Source: Bdellovibrio sp. UBA4095 (lineage in GTDB: Bacteria; Bdellovibrionota; Bdellovibrionia; Bdellovibrionales; Bdellovibrionaceae). From it: DNA of 64,000 nucleotides. Positions 27,274-35,610 of the stretch are shown piece after piece (positions within the stretch are counted from its first letter, which is position 1; each line of letters starts with the position of its first letter). Both the position numbers and the translations under genes were made by a program. Below the pieces are notes generated by a model, which was not told where the DNA came from, searched no databases, and saw only the letters and a list, made by a program, of their open reading frames with translations. Where the stretch lies: contig DFXZ01000004.1 in NCBI GenBank assembly GCA_002381805.1, forward strand, positions 1,196,085-1,260,084, read 5' to 3'.

Positions 27274-28263
27274 ATGCTCATCGATGTACGGCGACCTGAA
27301 ATGTGGGGCGAGTTAAATGACAAAGTAAAAGATCTGCTGCGTTTGCCAGAGGCAGTTCGCTGTCAATGTTATCAAGGGCTCGGTCATGCTGTTTTTGAAA
27401 TCACGCAAAGTACAGCGCAGTTTATGTCTCATAAAAAATCTGTGGCTTTTATAAAAGGTCAGACGCCCGTCTTTGATGACTTACTTGCTTACTATTACAA
27501 AGAAACTTATCAAGTAAATGTTATTTCTCACCTGCAGATGCAGAGTGTATCTGAGTGGGTGGAAAATCTAAATAAAGATACGAACTTCGTCGTTTTTAGC
27601 GAGGATCATCCCGTAACGGGAGAATTCTATAGTTTTACAGAAGAATTAGACGAGCTTCTAAATAAAAAAAGAATTTGGTCAATTCGTATCAGTCATTTTA
27701 GTCACCTCACGAAAACGTCTACTGAACTTCGCCCTTATTCGGTACGGCTCTGTTCGTACACTCCTGATGTTGCTGTCGCGCTTATCGGTCAGCGCTATCG
27801 CTCTCCTTCATTGGTTGCTCACAATATGCATTGGCATACAGAAGAATTTATTCGAAGTATGCAGAATGCCTCATTGGGCCATCGGGAAGATCAGCCGTCT
27901 GTACAGAAGTTTGAGTCCGAAATCGGTGCGAGGGCAAAGGTGTACTTTCAGAATAGCTCTCTTAGGTTGTTCGACCGTTCAGTAGTTTATTTTCAGGATG
28001 TTAATGCAGAAGCCGTGGCTCAGAGGCTCTTTCAGAAGCTAAATTTGACGCCTGAAGAGGGATGGCAGTTAGTGTCCACGACTAACATGTGCCATTGGAC
28101 AGGAATGAAAATGTTTAAGCATTGGTGGGAGCCGACACCGCAAGCCGAGATGCTTCGAGGTCTGCTTGTCATTGGTACTCAAGCCCTTGCAATAAAAGAC
28201 TTTGCCAAGCTTTTGATATCTTCGTATGAAGAGATCTTAAAGCAACAAAGTTGGAGCGTGTGA
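27274..28263 (+). CDS. Unknown cytoplasmic protein translationally coupled to recO
   Basis: A 329-aa soluble protein that I do not recognise. It has no signal peptide or membrane segment. His- and Trp-rich stretches are notable: AHNMHWHTEEFIRSM near residue 185 and TTNMCHWTGMKMFKHWW near 275. The N-terminal third (KSVAFIKGQTPVFDDL and NFVVFSEDHPVTGEF) has an alpha/beta look reminiscent of fold type I PLP enzymes, but I see no clear Schiff-base lysine. Its stop TGA overlaps the GTG start of recO (GTGA). The start at 27274 has only weak Shine-Dalgarno support; 27301 is an alternative. Confidence 0.7.
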   Translation: MLIDVRRPEMWGELNDKVKDLLRLPEAVRCQCYQGLGHAVFEITQSTAQFMSHKKSVAFIKGQTPVFDDLLAYYYKETYQVNVISHLQMQSVSEWVENLNKDTNFVVFSEDHPVTGEFYSFTEELDELLNKKRIWSIRISHFSHLTKTSTELRPYSVRLCSYTPDVAVALIGQRYRSPSLVAHNMHWHTEEFIRSMQNASLGHREDQPSVQKFESEIGARAKVYFQNSSLRLFDRSVVYFQDVNAEAVAQRLFQKLNLTPEEGWQLVSTTNMCHWTGMKMFKHWWEPTPQAEMLRGLLVIGTQALAIKDFAKLLISSYEEILKQQSWSV

Positions 28264-28859
28264 GTCAGGCTAAAGATCGATTTATCATCCTTAAAGCTAT
28301 CAAATATTCAGAAGCTGATCTGATTTTGCACGCGCTTTCTCCGCACGGGGAGAAATTGTCTTTTATCGCCAGGGGAGCACTAAGAAGTAAAAAACGTTTT
28401 GGAGGTGGGGTTTTAGAGCCGACTCACTTCGTCAGCTTTACTTATAAAAGATCCTCAGAGGAAGGCCAGTTAAATGTTCTTCAAGAGGCGAGCCTTATCA
28501 ATGATTTTGCGGCACTCAGAAAAGATTACGACCGGTTGGAGTTGGCTCTGCACTTTCTAGAGTGTGTAAGTCGGGTCAGCCAAGAGGGCGATCAAAACTC
28601 AGAATTTTTATTCAATCTTTTAGGAAATGCTTTGAAAGCTGCCGAGTCAGCCGAAGATCACTTGGTCTTGAAAATGCATTTCTATCTGAAATTCCTGCTC
28701 CAGCAAGGAGTCGTGCAGGCAGAACCCTGGATGACGCCATTTCTTCGTGCGAACCTATCGGAAACGAACAATTTACTTTCTTATCGGCCATTAGTCGATG
28801 ACGAGCTCACCAATGTTGAAGCTATGGTGAAGCATTACTTACAGCACGCAACTCTTTAA
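28260..28859 (+). CDS. recO: DNA repair protein RecO
   Basis: RecO loads RecA on SSB-coated gaps with RecR in the RecFOR pathway. The N-terminal OB fold shows ILKAIKYSEADLILHALSPHG followed by the typical FIARGALRSKKRFGGG, and a helical C-terminal part. At about 200 aa it is slightly short, and it lacks the zinc-binding cysteines found in some RecO proteins. I prefer the GTG at 28260 because of the GTGA overlap; a TTG at 28251 is in frame. Its stop shares TTAA with the convergent recombinase gene. Confidence 0.85.
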   Translation: MSQAKDRFIILKAIKYSEADLILHALSPHGEKLSFIARGALRSKKRFGGGVLEPTHFVSFTYKRSSEEGQLNVLQEASLINDFAALRKDYDRLELALHFLECVSRVSQEGDQNSEFLFNLLGNALKAAESAEDHLVLKMHFYLKFLLQQGVVQAEPWMTPFLRANLSETNNLLSYRPLVDDELTNVEAMVKHYLQHATL

Positions 28860-29746
28860 GTCTTGAGCTTTCCCAGTGGATGCATCTTCTCCATTGTTCT
28901 TGCGAGATGATCGATTCCCAGGTGGGTGTATTTTTCGGTCGCTTGCAAACTTTCATGACCTAGCAGTTCTTGCAATGTGCGAAGGTTGGCTCCGCTCGTC
29001 AGTAAATGAGTTGCAAAGCTGTGACGAAGAGCGTGCGGATGTAATGGTTTTAGGAGTCCTGCACGAAGGCCACTTTGGCGGACCATTTCGTAAGCTGTTC
29101 GAGGGTTTAGCGCGCTATCGCCGAACACATACTCGCCCCCAGTGAATTCTTTGCGCCAAGAGAGCAGGGATTTAATCACCAGTTCTGGGACCACCACGAT
29201 TCTTTCCTTGGAGCCCTTTCCGATCAATCTGAGTGTTTTTTGCTGGAACTGAATTTGGTCCCATCTTAAGGCGCAGGCTTCACTGACCCGTAGGCCACCT
29301 CCATAAAGGAGAAGGAAGAGGGTTCTTTCTTTGTGGTACTTGCCTTGTTCCTGGGTCAAGGCACTTAAAACTGCCAGGGCTTCATCGACACTAATAAAGT
29401 GGGGTAGCTTGCGCGGCACTCTTGGACAGATCACCTGAACTGAGAGGTCTCTTGCAGTGTGACCCTCGTCAAAAGCCCAGGAGAAGAAGCTTTTCAAAGT
29501 TGCAGCTTTGCGATTTCGCGAGGCCAACGAAAGTTCCGCCCAACGATTGAAGGCGGCTCGGACCGCTGTCAGCAGTTCGGCTTCAGTCCACAGGTGCTTC
29601 TTAATATCCGATAAATTTTCATATTCAAAGGTTTGGCGCAGATCTATTTGATAGTGCTTTAAAGTCAGGGGCGACGCAGACTTTATAAAAGTCATATAAT
29701 TCAGGTACTTATCTATGTTTTTCGGAAGGTCGAAAGAAGCTTCCAT
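28856..29746 (-). CDS. Tyrosine recombinase of the XerC/XerD type
   Basis: A 296-aa site-specific recombinase. The N-terminal SAM-like core-binding domain occupies about residues 5-95. The catalytic domain has the first Arg in GGGLRVSEACAL, the Lys in GKGSKERIVV, H-x-x-R in HPHALRHSFATHLL and the His and nucleophilic Tyr in LLGHESLQATEKYTHL. Length and motifs are those of the chromosomal dimer-resolution enzymes; I cannot tell XerC from XerD here. No phage genes are near, which supports a housekeeping role. Confidence 0.9.
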   Translation of the reverse strand: MEASFDLPKNIDKYLNYMTFIKSASPLTLKHYQIDLRQTFEYENLSDIKKHLWTEAELLTAVRAAFNRWAELSLASRNRKAATLKSFFSWAFDEGHTARDLSVQVICPRVPRKLPHFISVDEALAVLSALTQEQGKYHKERTLFLLLYGGGLRVSEACALRWDQIQFQQKTLRLIGKGSKERIVVVPELVIKSLLSWRKEFTGGEYVFGDSALNPRTAYEMVRQSGLRAGLLKPLHPHALRHSFATHLLTSGANLRTLQELLGHESLQATEKYTHLGIDHLARTMEKMHPLGKLKT

Positions 29747-29835
29747 TTTATAGGCCCTAAAAAAATTTTAACGTCATGCATTATTTTTCTTGCAAAAACT
29801 ACACGACTAAAGTTATAACTCAATGCGTCGAAGCT

Positions 29836-29864
29836 GTCTCATCTTGAGATAATCAAAATGAGAC
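29836..29864. promoter_or_regulatory. GTCTCA/TGAGAY repeats upstream of the sigma54 activator
   Basis: GTCTCA (29836-29841), TGAGAT (29845-29850) and TGAGAC (29859-29864) form overlapping inverted repeats about 50-75 bases before the activator's ATG. The first 15 bases resemble the palindrome at 23711. A regulator site is a reasonable inference. Confidence 0.35.
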
Positions 29865-29911
29865 GGTGGCAATTTTTTTAATTGGAAGAACGTTACCGAA
29901 AGGTGGAACCC

Positions 29912-30970
29912 ATGAACGATAACAATTCTACGACCGTATTGCCCTCTCCTCAGAATGCTAACCAAGTGATGTGGAACACAAACACAACTTCAAAAGTGGT
30001 GGAAAACAAGACCATCGTCTATCAGTCCGAAGTGATGGCAAACTTGATGAAGATGGTTGATCGTGTTGCTCCTTCTAACGCCAACATTCTGGTATTGGGT
30101 GAGTCTGGAACTGGAAAAGAACTTCTTGCCAGAGCTATCCATGATCGTTCAGGTCGTAAGAACAAGCCATTTGTAGCTATTAACTGCGGTGCTTTAAGAG
30201 AAACTCTTTTAGAGTCTGAATTATTTGGTCATGAAAAAGGGTCGTTCACGGGCGCTTATAACCGTAAAATCGGTTTGGCCGAGGCTGCTAACGGTGGATC
30301 TCTGTTCCTTGATGAAATCGGTGAATTAGATCCACTTATTCAGGCAAAGTTACTTCGCTTCATTCAAGAAGGTGAAATTTATCGTGTAGGTGGAAAAGAT
30401 CCAATCAAAGTTGATATCCGTTTGATCTGTGCCACTAATAGAGAATTGGACCAAGAAGTTATTCGCGGAAACTTCCGTGAGGACCTTTTCTATCGTATCA
30501 ACACTATCGTAGTAGGTGCGCCGCCACTTCGTCGACGCAAAGAAGACATTCCTGTTTTGGTTAATCATTTCTTGAATAACTCTCAACATGCGTATCTTAA
30601 TCGCGGGCGTTCTGTAGACGAAGAAGCAATGAAGGCACTGGTTCGCTACGAGTGGCCTGGTAACATCCGTGAACTTCAAAATGTTTGCGAAAGACTTCAA
30701 ATTCTTTCAGATGGTCATATGATCATGTTGAACGATATTCCCGAAAATATTCGTAACGGTGAGAAAGAAAAAGATGTTCTTGAGTACGATCCACAGTTAA
30801 CTTTGCATGAGCTTGAAAAGCTTTACATTTTGAAAGCTTTGGGGCATTTCGGTGGTAATAAAACTCAAGCCGCTAACAACTTGGGTATTACTATTAAAAC
30901 CCTTTATAACAAGCTTCATGAATATGGTGAGTTCGAAAAATTCGCAGTTCACACGAAGCCAATGAAATAG
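29912..30970 (+). CDS. Sigma54-dependent activator without a receiver domain
   Basis: A 352-aa bacterial enhancer-binding protein. After a short N-terminal stretch (about 30 residues) the AAA+ domain begins: Walker A GESGTGKE, the sigma54-contact loop GSFTGA (a Ser variant of GAFTGA), Walker B LFLDEIGEL, and the Arg-finger region FREDLFYR. The C-terminal Fis-type helix-turn-helix is GGNKTQAANNLGITIKTLYN. There is no receiver, GAF or PAS domain, so control probably comes from a separate protein binding the AAA+ domain or from expression level, as in PspF-type proteins. The start has AGGTGG upstream. Confidence 0.9.
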   Translation: MNDNNSTTVLPSPQNANQVMWNTNTTSKVVENKTIVYQSEVMANLMKMVDRVAPSNANILVLGESGTGKELLARAIHDRSGRKNKPFVAINCGALRETLLESELFGHEKGSFTGAYNRKIGLAEAANGGSLFLDEIGELDPLIQAKLLRFIQEGEIYRVGGKDPIKVDIRLICATNRELDQEVIRGNFREDLFYRINTIVVGAPPLRRRKEDIPVLVNHFLNNSQHAYLNRGRSVDEEAMKALVRYEWPGNIRELQNVCERLQILSDGHMIMLNDIPENIRNGEKEKDVLEYDPQLTLHELEKLYILKALGHFGGNKTQAANNLGITIKTLYNKLHEYGEFEKFAVHTKPMK

Positions 30971-30979
30971 TTTTTTCTT

Positions 30980-31021
30980 AACCCGAAGTGATTTTCTCTT
31001 CTTATCACTTCGGGTTTTTTT
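30980..31021 (+). terminator. Intrinsic terminator after the sigma54 activator
   Basis: A perfect 13-bp stem (AACCCGAAGTGAT with ATCACTTCGGGTT) with an 11-base loop ends in seven Ts. It stops only 12 bases before the ATG of the next gene at 31034, so that gene's ribosome site directly follows the T-run. Confidence 0.88.
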
Positions 31022-31033
31022 ATGGGAGGGGAT

Positions 31034-32413
31034 ATGTTTTTCAGATTGCTATCAGGTATCCTACTCTCACTTTTGACCTTTCAAGGACAAGCTCAGGCCC
31101 AAACTTCTGCATGTATTTCTCGGACCCAGGTGCAAAGTGTATCTGAACCTTTTCAGTTTTTTCCGGCGACGTTAATTCCCCAAGCTGATCTTTGTGATCC
31201 GCAAACCGACAGCTACAAACTTGTCTCTATTCTGCTAGCACTTAAGAATTTGCGTCTGGATGAAGCTCCACTGGACAATCGATACGATCAAAAAATTCTG
31301 GGAAGTGATTTCTGGGGTTATCTTAAAGAGCGAGTGCAAACAATTAGTAAATCTTCCCCTGAAGCCTCAAGTTGTCAGAATGGTGCTATGGCCTATGTTG
31401 AGGGTGAAGCAAATAGCACCCTATTTCTTTGTCCTTTGTATTTTACCGATACCTATTACTCGCTTTATGGCAAAGCCTCCATTTTGTTGCATGAAGCCCG
31501 ACATACCGAAGGTTATCCGCATACTATGTGTTTGGCTGGGAATAAGGTGGGATCTACCGGAGGCTGTGACGAGACGATAGAAGACCGTGGCTCTTATGCC
31601 GTTTCGACGGAGGCCCTAGCCAAGATTTTATTTCGGGGCAAGAATGTGCCGCCCACTGAAAGGGCTAAACTTAAGATTCATCTTTTGGAGTCCTTGGAAT
31701 CCTTTAATGAACCGGTAAACGGCGTGGGAAACACTGCTCTGTATTTGCAGGATGTCGACGGAAAGGGCGCATATTTCTTTGATGGGCTTAAGTTGTATTC
31801 AGCCAAAAAGTTTGATCGGGCTCAGATCGTTAGCAGGTATGTGAATCTGCAGGTGGTCCCCAAAAATGGAATGAAAGCTTTTAGTTGGGAAGTGTTGCAA
31901 TCGCAGTCGACCTTTGCACCGGCGGCAGGTGCATGTGCCAAGGCCTACAATGATGTCTCTGCGGCAAAACGCAGTCCGCTGTTAGAAGTGATCGACGACG
32001 GAATTTATTTTGCCTGTGTTTATGAAAATCATCTTAGCGCTCGTCTTGGATATGAAATGACCGAAGATGTGATTATTAAGCTGCCAAAAAAAATCAAGGC
32101 CGTTTTTACCAGTGACGAAGTTAAGGATTCGGAAAGAGACTCTTATTACGCGATAAGTGTCGATAATGAATTTTATCGAATGCGATTTGGGGAAAATGGC
32201 AAAGTCACTATCTCGAAAGTCGCAGACCCAACTGGCGGCTTTAAGCACCTGTTTTTCTTTAACAGTGACCTGACTGGGTTAACCAATCAGGGGGTCCTTT
32301 TGAAACTGGATTTCGAATCAAATCAGTGGGTTCCTTTCCCGGCTCTAAGAGATCGATACTTTAAGTCGTCGACCCGGCCATTCCTGTGGAGTTCAGACTT
32401 TCAGGGGTTCTGA
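31034..32413 (+). CDS. Secreted putative zinc metallopeptidase, HExxHxxGxxH motif
   Basis: A 459-aa exported protein with a signal peptide ending near GQAQA. Residues 153-163 read HEARHTEGYPH, which fits HExxH and the longer metzincin-type HExxHxxGxxH, with Glu154 as the general base. I see no clear Met-turn, so it may not be a true metzincin; a HEARH-type family with a different third ligand is possible. Several cysteines flank the site (ASSCQNG, LFLCPLY, TMCLAG, GGCDET), suggesting disulfides. The C-terminal 230 residues are beta-rich and unrecognised. The start follows GGAGGGG; the preceding terminator ends 12 bases upstream. Confidence 0.7.
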   Translation: MFFRLLSGILLSLLTFQGQAQAQTSACISRTQVQSVSEPFQFFPATLIPQADLCDPQTDSYKLVSILLALKNLRLDEAPLDNRYDQKILGSDFWGYLKERVQTISKSSPEASSCQNGAMAYVEGEANSTLFLCPLYFTDTYYSLYGKASILLHEARHTEGYPHTMCLAGNKVGSTGGCDETIEDRGSYAVSTEALAKILFRGKNVPPTERAKLKIHLLESLESFNEPVNGVGNTALYLQDVDGKGAYFFDGLKLYSAKKFDRAQIVSRYVNLQVVPKNGMKAFSWEVLQSQSTFAPAAGACAKAYNDVSAAKRSPLLEVIDDGIYFACVYENHLSARLGYEMTEDVIIKLPKKIKAVFTSDEVKDSERDSYYAISVDNEFYRMRFGENGKVTISKVADPTGGFKHLFFFNSDLTGLTNQGVLLKLDFESNQWVPFPALRDRYFKSSTRPFLWSSDFQGF

Positions 32414-32612
32414 TTTCGTTTACTTGCGTTTCGAGGGGACCTCTCTGAACTTCAGACGCCTGGTACTCCGAGCGAATCGTCTTGAATTCAAAGCGACATA
32501 TTTTGTCACGTTGCCATTTCCTAAGCAGTTGTGGGGTCCCATAATAAGCCAAGATGAATAGTTCTCTGGCGCGGTCATTGCAATAATTGGCTGCGAATAA
32601 GAGGACTCGCAT

Positions 32613-33353
32613 ATGAAACGGTTTATATTATTAAGTTTTGGCTTTTTGATGACCAATGTAGCGCTCGCGGAAACGACCGACACAGTCCATCAGTGCGCAA
32701 ACAAATTCTATGAGTCTGCCGGCGCGCCAACCCAAAGAATCGCCCAGGAGCAATGTGAAAAGCGCCAAGACGCTCGCTTTGTTCAGTGTGTGGTAAATTC
32801 ATACAATAATTTAGCATTCAACCATTCCTTTGAATCCGCCGTCGCGAATTGCAATGTTCAGATTCCACTTCTTTCGCGAGAAACGAAAGAGTGTTTGGGG
32901 ATACTCAAGTCAGCCCAGTTTTCTTCTGCTCGGGCCTTGCAGCTTTGCGAGTGGGTCGAGCCAACTAGAACTCTATCTATACCTAAATGTGTGCTCAGAA
33001 ATATGCTCAAGGCTGGCAATCGGCAATCAAATGAACAGTTGATTCTTTCCTGTTACGATCAATTTGAGCGGTTTGAACTTAATAAAGAGGGCGAGAACGT
33101 AGAAGAAATAGAGCGCCAGAAAAGAGCGGAAAAAGCTCGATTGGCTAAAGAAGCCGAGCTTCAAGCTCAGCGCATTCAGCAAGCTCAAGAGGCGAAGAGA
33201 AGAGCCGCAGAGGCGCAAGCTCGCCAAGAACAACAAGCGTCTTCACAAGAGCAAGTTGGATCATCTGAAGAACCTAGTGATCAGCCGCCTCTTCCTGATC
33301 AAGATCCCGTGCCTCAGGGTGATGGACCGATCGTGGATCTTCCTAACTTTTAA
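32613..33353 (+). CDS. Secreted Cys-containing protein with a coiled-coil and acidic Pro tail
   Basis: A 246-aa protein with a signal peptide ending near NVALA. Residues 25-150 hold about ten cysteines in short helical repeats (HQCANKFYES, EQCEKRQDARFVQC, KECLGILKS), which suggests a disulfide-bonded helical domain. A Glu/Lys/Ala/Gln-rich helix (about 155-215) likely forms a coiled coil. The end is rich in Gln, Ser, Pro and Asp. No family is recognised. The 199-base gap before it holds no gene that I can support. Its stop shares TTAA with the convergent TetR gene. Confidence 0.65.
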   Translation: MKRFILLSFGFLMTNVALAETTDTVHQCANKFYESAGAPTQRIAQEQCEKRQDARFVQCVVNSYNNLAFNHSFESAVANCNVQIPLLSRETKECLGILKSAQFSSARALQLCEWVEPTRTLSIPKCVLRNMLKAGNRQSNEQLILSCYDQFERFELNKEGENVEEIERQKRAEKARLAKEAELQAQRIQQAQEAKRRAAEAQARQEQQASSQEQVGSSEEPSDQPPLPDQDPVPQGDGPIVDLPNF

Positions 33354-33997
33354 GAGCGTTGATGATAGTCAGCATATCGAGCCACAAATCGAGTGGCTCT
33401 TGCGCTGAGTTGCTCTTTTGGAGTGTCGTGCAGAATATGCTCAAAGAAAAACAGACCATTCATGAACGTGTCGATTTCCTGACAAATTTCTTCGACGTTT
33501 GACTGCGATTTAAGCCGCCCCAGTTTTTCTAATCTTTCAATGCGTTCAATAAGTCGCACATCCAACTGCATGGGTACGGTCTCCAGGACTTTCTTTTTAA
33601 ATTTGCGATCAACCAATGCCTGGGTGAAGACTATTCGAGCAAACTCTTCATGTTGGCAACCTTGCTCCAGCCGGTCTTTTACGTAAGCCGTGAGTTCATC
33701 TTTTAAATTGTCTTTCGGAGAGTAGGGCAATTCGCGGGATCTAATTTCGTTCAGGAACTTTTCAATGATCGCGATAAGTAAGCCTTCTTTTCCATCAAAG
33801 TAACGCCCAATTAGAGACTCGTTAACGTCGGCTTTTTTCGCAATCATCTTAGTTGTAGAGCTGCTAAAACCAAATTTGGAGAAGGTCTCTAAGCCAGCTA
33901 GCAACAGGCGCTCTTCGGAAGCCGATCTATCTCTTTTCTTCATTTTTGGGGCTGGCCCATCGTCTCTATTTTTCTTATCCTGAGATGTATCACCCAT
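33350..33997 (-). CDS. TetR-family repressor
   Basis: A 215-aa regulator. The N-terminal helix-turn-helix (about residues 25-75) has the TetR pattern LLLAGLETFSKFGFSSSTTK, then IAKKADVNESLIGRYFDGKEG. A basic N-terminal extension (about 25 residues) precedes it. The C-terminal helical domain should bind the effector. It is divergent from the TolC-RND-MarR operon, and two inverted repeats lie in the shared gap, so it most likely represses that efflux operon and itself. Confidence 0.88.
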   Translation of the reverse strand: MGDTSQDKKNRDDGPAPKMKKRDRSASEERLLLAGLETFSKFGFSSSTTKMIAKKADVNESLIGRYFDGKEGLLIAIIEKFLNEIRSRELPYSPKDNLKDELTAYVKDRLEQGCQHEEFARIVFTQALVDRKFKKKVLETVPMQLDVRLIERIERLEKLGRLKSQSNVEEICQEIDTFMNGLFFFEHILHDTPKEQLSARATRFVARYADYHQRS

Positions 33998-34071
33998 GAG
34001 AAATTCCTCTCTAGAACGCTAAATATTTGAAACTCCTAAGTTTTATATAATGTATCATAAGCTCGCTGACG

Positions 34072-34139
34072 ATGCAATAAAGTAATTGATTGCATACTTA
34101 TGGAAAACTGTGTAGCTTCTTGTATGTAAACGATTACAT
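34072..34139. promoter_or_regulatory. Two candidate TetR operators before the efflux operon
   Basis: ATGCAAT (34072-34078) with ATTGCAT (34089-34095) is a perfect 7-bp inverted repeat with a 10-base spacer. ATGTAA-ACGA-TTACAT (34124-34139) is a perfect 6-4-6 palindrome just before the tolC-like ATG at 34163. A weak promoter, TTGCAT (34090-34095) with TAGCTT 17 bases on, would overlap the first and place its start near the second. Confidence 0.45.
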
Positions 34140-34162
34140 GCGTAAGAGCATTCGGAGAAAAT

Positions 34163-35608
34163 ATGAAGAGAAAACACCAGAGCTTAAAAAGAAACCTGGC
34201 AGTGCTCGTGTCGGGACTTGTTTTCGCGACTTCGGCGTCCGCACTTTCACTGGAAGACTATTTGGGGCAAGTGAAGGATAGCAGCATGGGGTACAAAGCA
34301 AATAGTGAGCAAGCCGAAGCTGCAAACCTTAAAACCCGCGAAGCAGACTTATTCTTTACGCCTCGTCTTTTCGCAAATGCGCGAGCAGGGTTTGATGGTA
34401 AAGAACCTTTCGGATCAACGATCACTTATGACGAACTCAAGATGCAGAACTATTCTTTGGGGATTTCCCAAGAGTTTAGTTTCGGTCTGCAAGCCAGTTT
34501 AGCTTACGCCATGGATCGCACCCAAATTGTCGGTGCGACATTACCTGCCGGCATATCTGATACATTCTGGGATGCGACTCCTAAACTAGAGTTAACCATG
34601 CCTCTCTGGGCGAACGGTTTTGGCCGTTCTTCACGAGCGAACGAGCAAGTGACTCGCCAACAGAACTTGGCGGATCGTTTTGGTTCTGCGGCACAAGCGC
34701 ATGCCTACCTTGTGCAAGCTGAGGCGGCCTATTGGGGATTGGTTTCAGCTCAGGAAGTCGTCGAAGTCCAAGGACGAGCGTTGGAACAAGCCAAGAGCAT
34801 CCTTAACTATGTCACTCGCAAAAGTCGAATGAACCTAGGAGAGCGAGCGGACATACTTCAAGCAAAAGCGCTGGTCGAGTCGACGACCTTTCAACTTCAG
34901 CAAGCGCAAAATCGAGAAAAAGCGGCACGACGAGCTTTCAATACTTATGTGAATAGACCTGCAGAGACTGCAGTAGATAAGCTCGAGGGAATTAATTTTG
35001 TAAATCTTCAAAACATTTCCGTTCCTCAACAACAGCCAGGAGATCGCCTTGATATTAAGGCTGCGGAAGCTCAGTCATTAATGGCGAAATCGGCGGCTCA
35101 GCTTTCAAACGAGCGAAATAAACCGACTCTTGATCTCTACGGAAGTTATGCCCTGAACGGTCGTGACGAGGAGCTAAATGAAGCACTTAAAGAAGCCGGC
35201 GCTGTGGAAAGAGACACCGCTTTTGTTGGAGTTCGTTTGAACATTCCACTGAACTACGGTGCCGCGTCCGATGCTCAGACAGGTGCTTTAAAAGCGCAAA
35301 AAGCTGCAGAGTACTCTTACCAATATAAGCGCTTTACGCAGGAACAAGATTGGACCAATTTGACTCAACAATTAGTTGAGGCCAAAGAGAGTTTGCGACT
35401 TGCGACGAATATTGTAAATGCCCAAAAAGCGAAATTGGAAAATGAACGGGTTCGCCAGCGCCAAGGTCGCACCACGACCTATCAAGTGCTTCTGTTTGAG
35501 CAAGAATTCTCTCAGTCAGAGGTGAATCGCATTCAGGCAGCATCTCAAATTCTGGGATTGCAAGCGCAAATCAAACTTTACCAAGCCTCTCTTGAAGGAG
35601 GAATCTAG
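34163..35608 (+). CDS. TolC-family outer-membrane efflux channel
   Basis: A 481-aa protein with a signal peptide ending near SASALS. It has the duplicated TolC architecture: long helices rich in Ala, Gln and Glu (AYWGLVSAQEVVEVQGRAL and a second copy LTQQLVEAKESLRLA) with beta segments between. It forms the outer-membrane duct of a tripartite pump. The start has CGGAGAA upstream. It is the first gene of a three-gene operon; the RND pump starts 2 bases after its stop. Confidence 0.88.
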   Translation: MKRKHQSLKRNLAVLVSGLVFATSASALSLEDYLGQVKDSSMGYKANSEQAEAANLKTREADLFFTPRLFANARAGFDGKEPFGSTITYDELKMQNYSLGISQEFSFGLQASLAYAMDRTQIVGATLPAGISDTFWDATPKLELTMPLWANGFGRSSRANEQVTRQQNLADRFGSAAQAHAYLVQAEAAYWGLVSAQEVVEVQGRALEQAKSILNYVTRKSRMNLGERADILQAKALVESTTFQLQQAQNREKAARRAFNTYVNRPAETAVDKLEGINFVNLQNISVPQQQPGDRLDIKAAEAQSLMAKSAAQLSNERNKPTLDLYGSYALNGRDEELNEALKEAGAVERDTAFVGVRLNIPLNYGAASDAQTGALKAQKAAEYSYQYKRFTQEQDWTNLTQQLVEAKESLRLATNIVNAQKAKLENERVRQRQGRTTTYQVLLFEQEFSQSEVNRIQAASQILGLQAQIKLYQASLEGGI

Positions 35609-35610
35609 CC

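Noticed and set aside
34027..34051. Promoter TTGAAA ... TATAAT before the efflux operon
   Set aside because: The two boxes match well but are only 13 bases apart, too short for sigma70.
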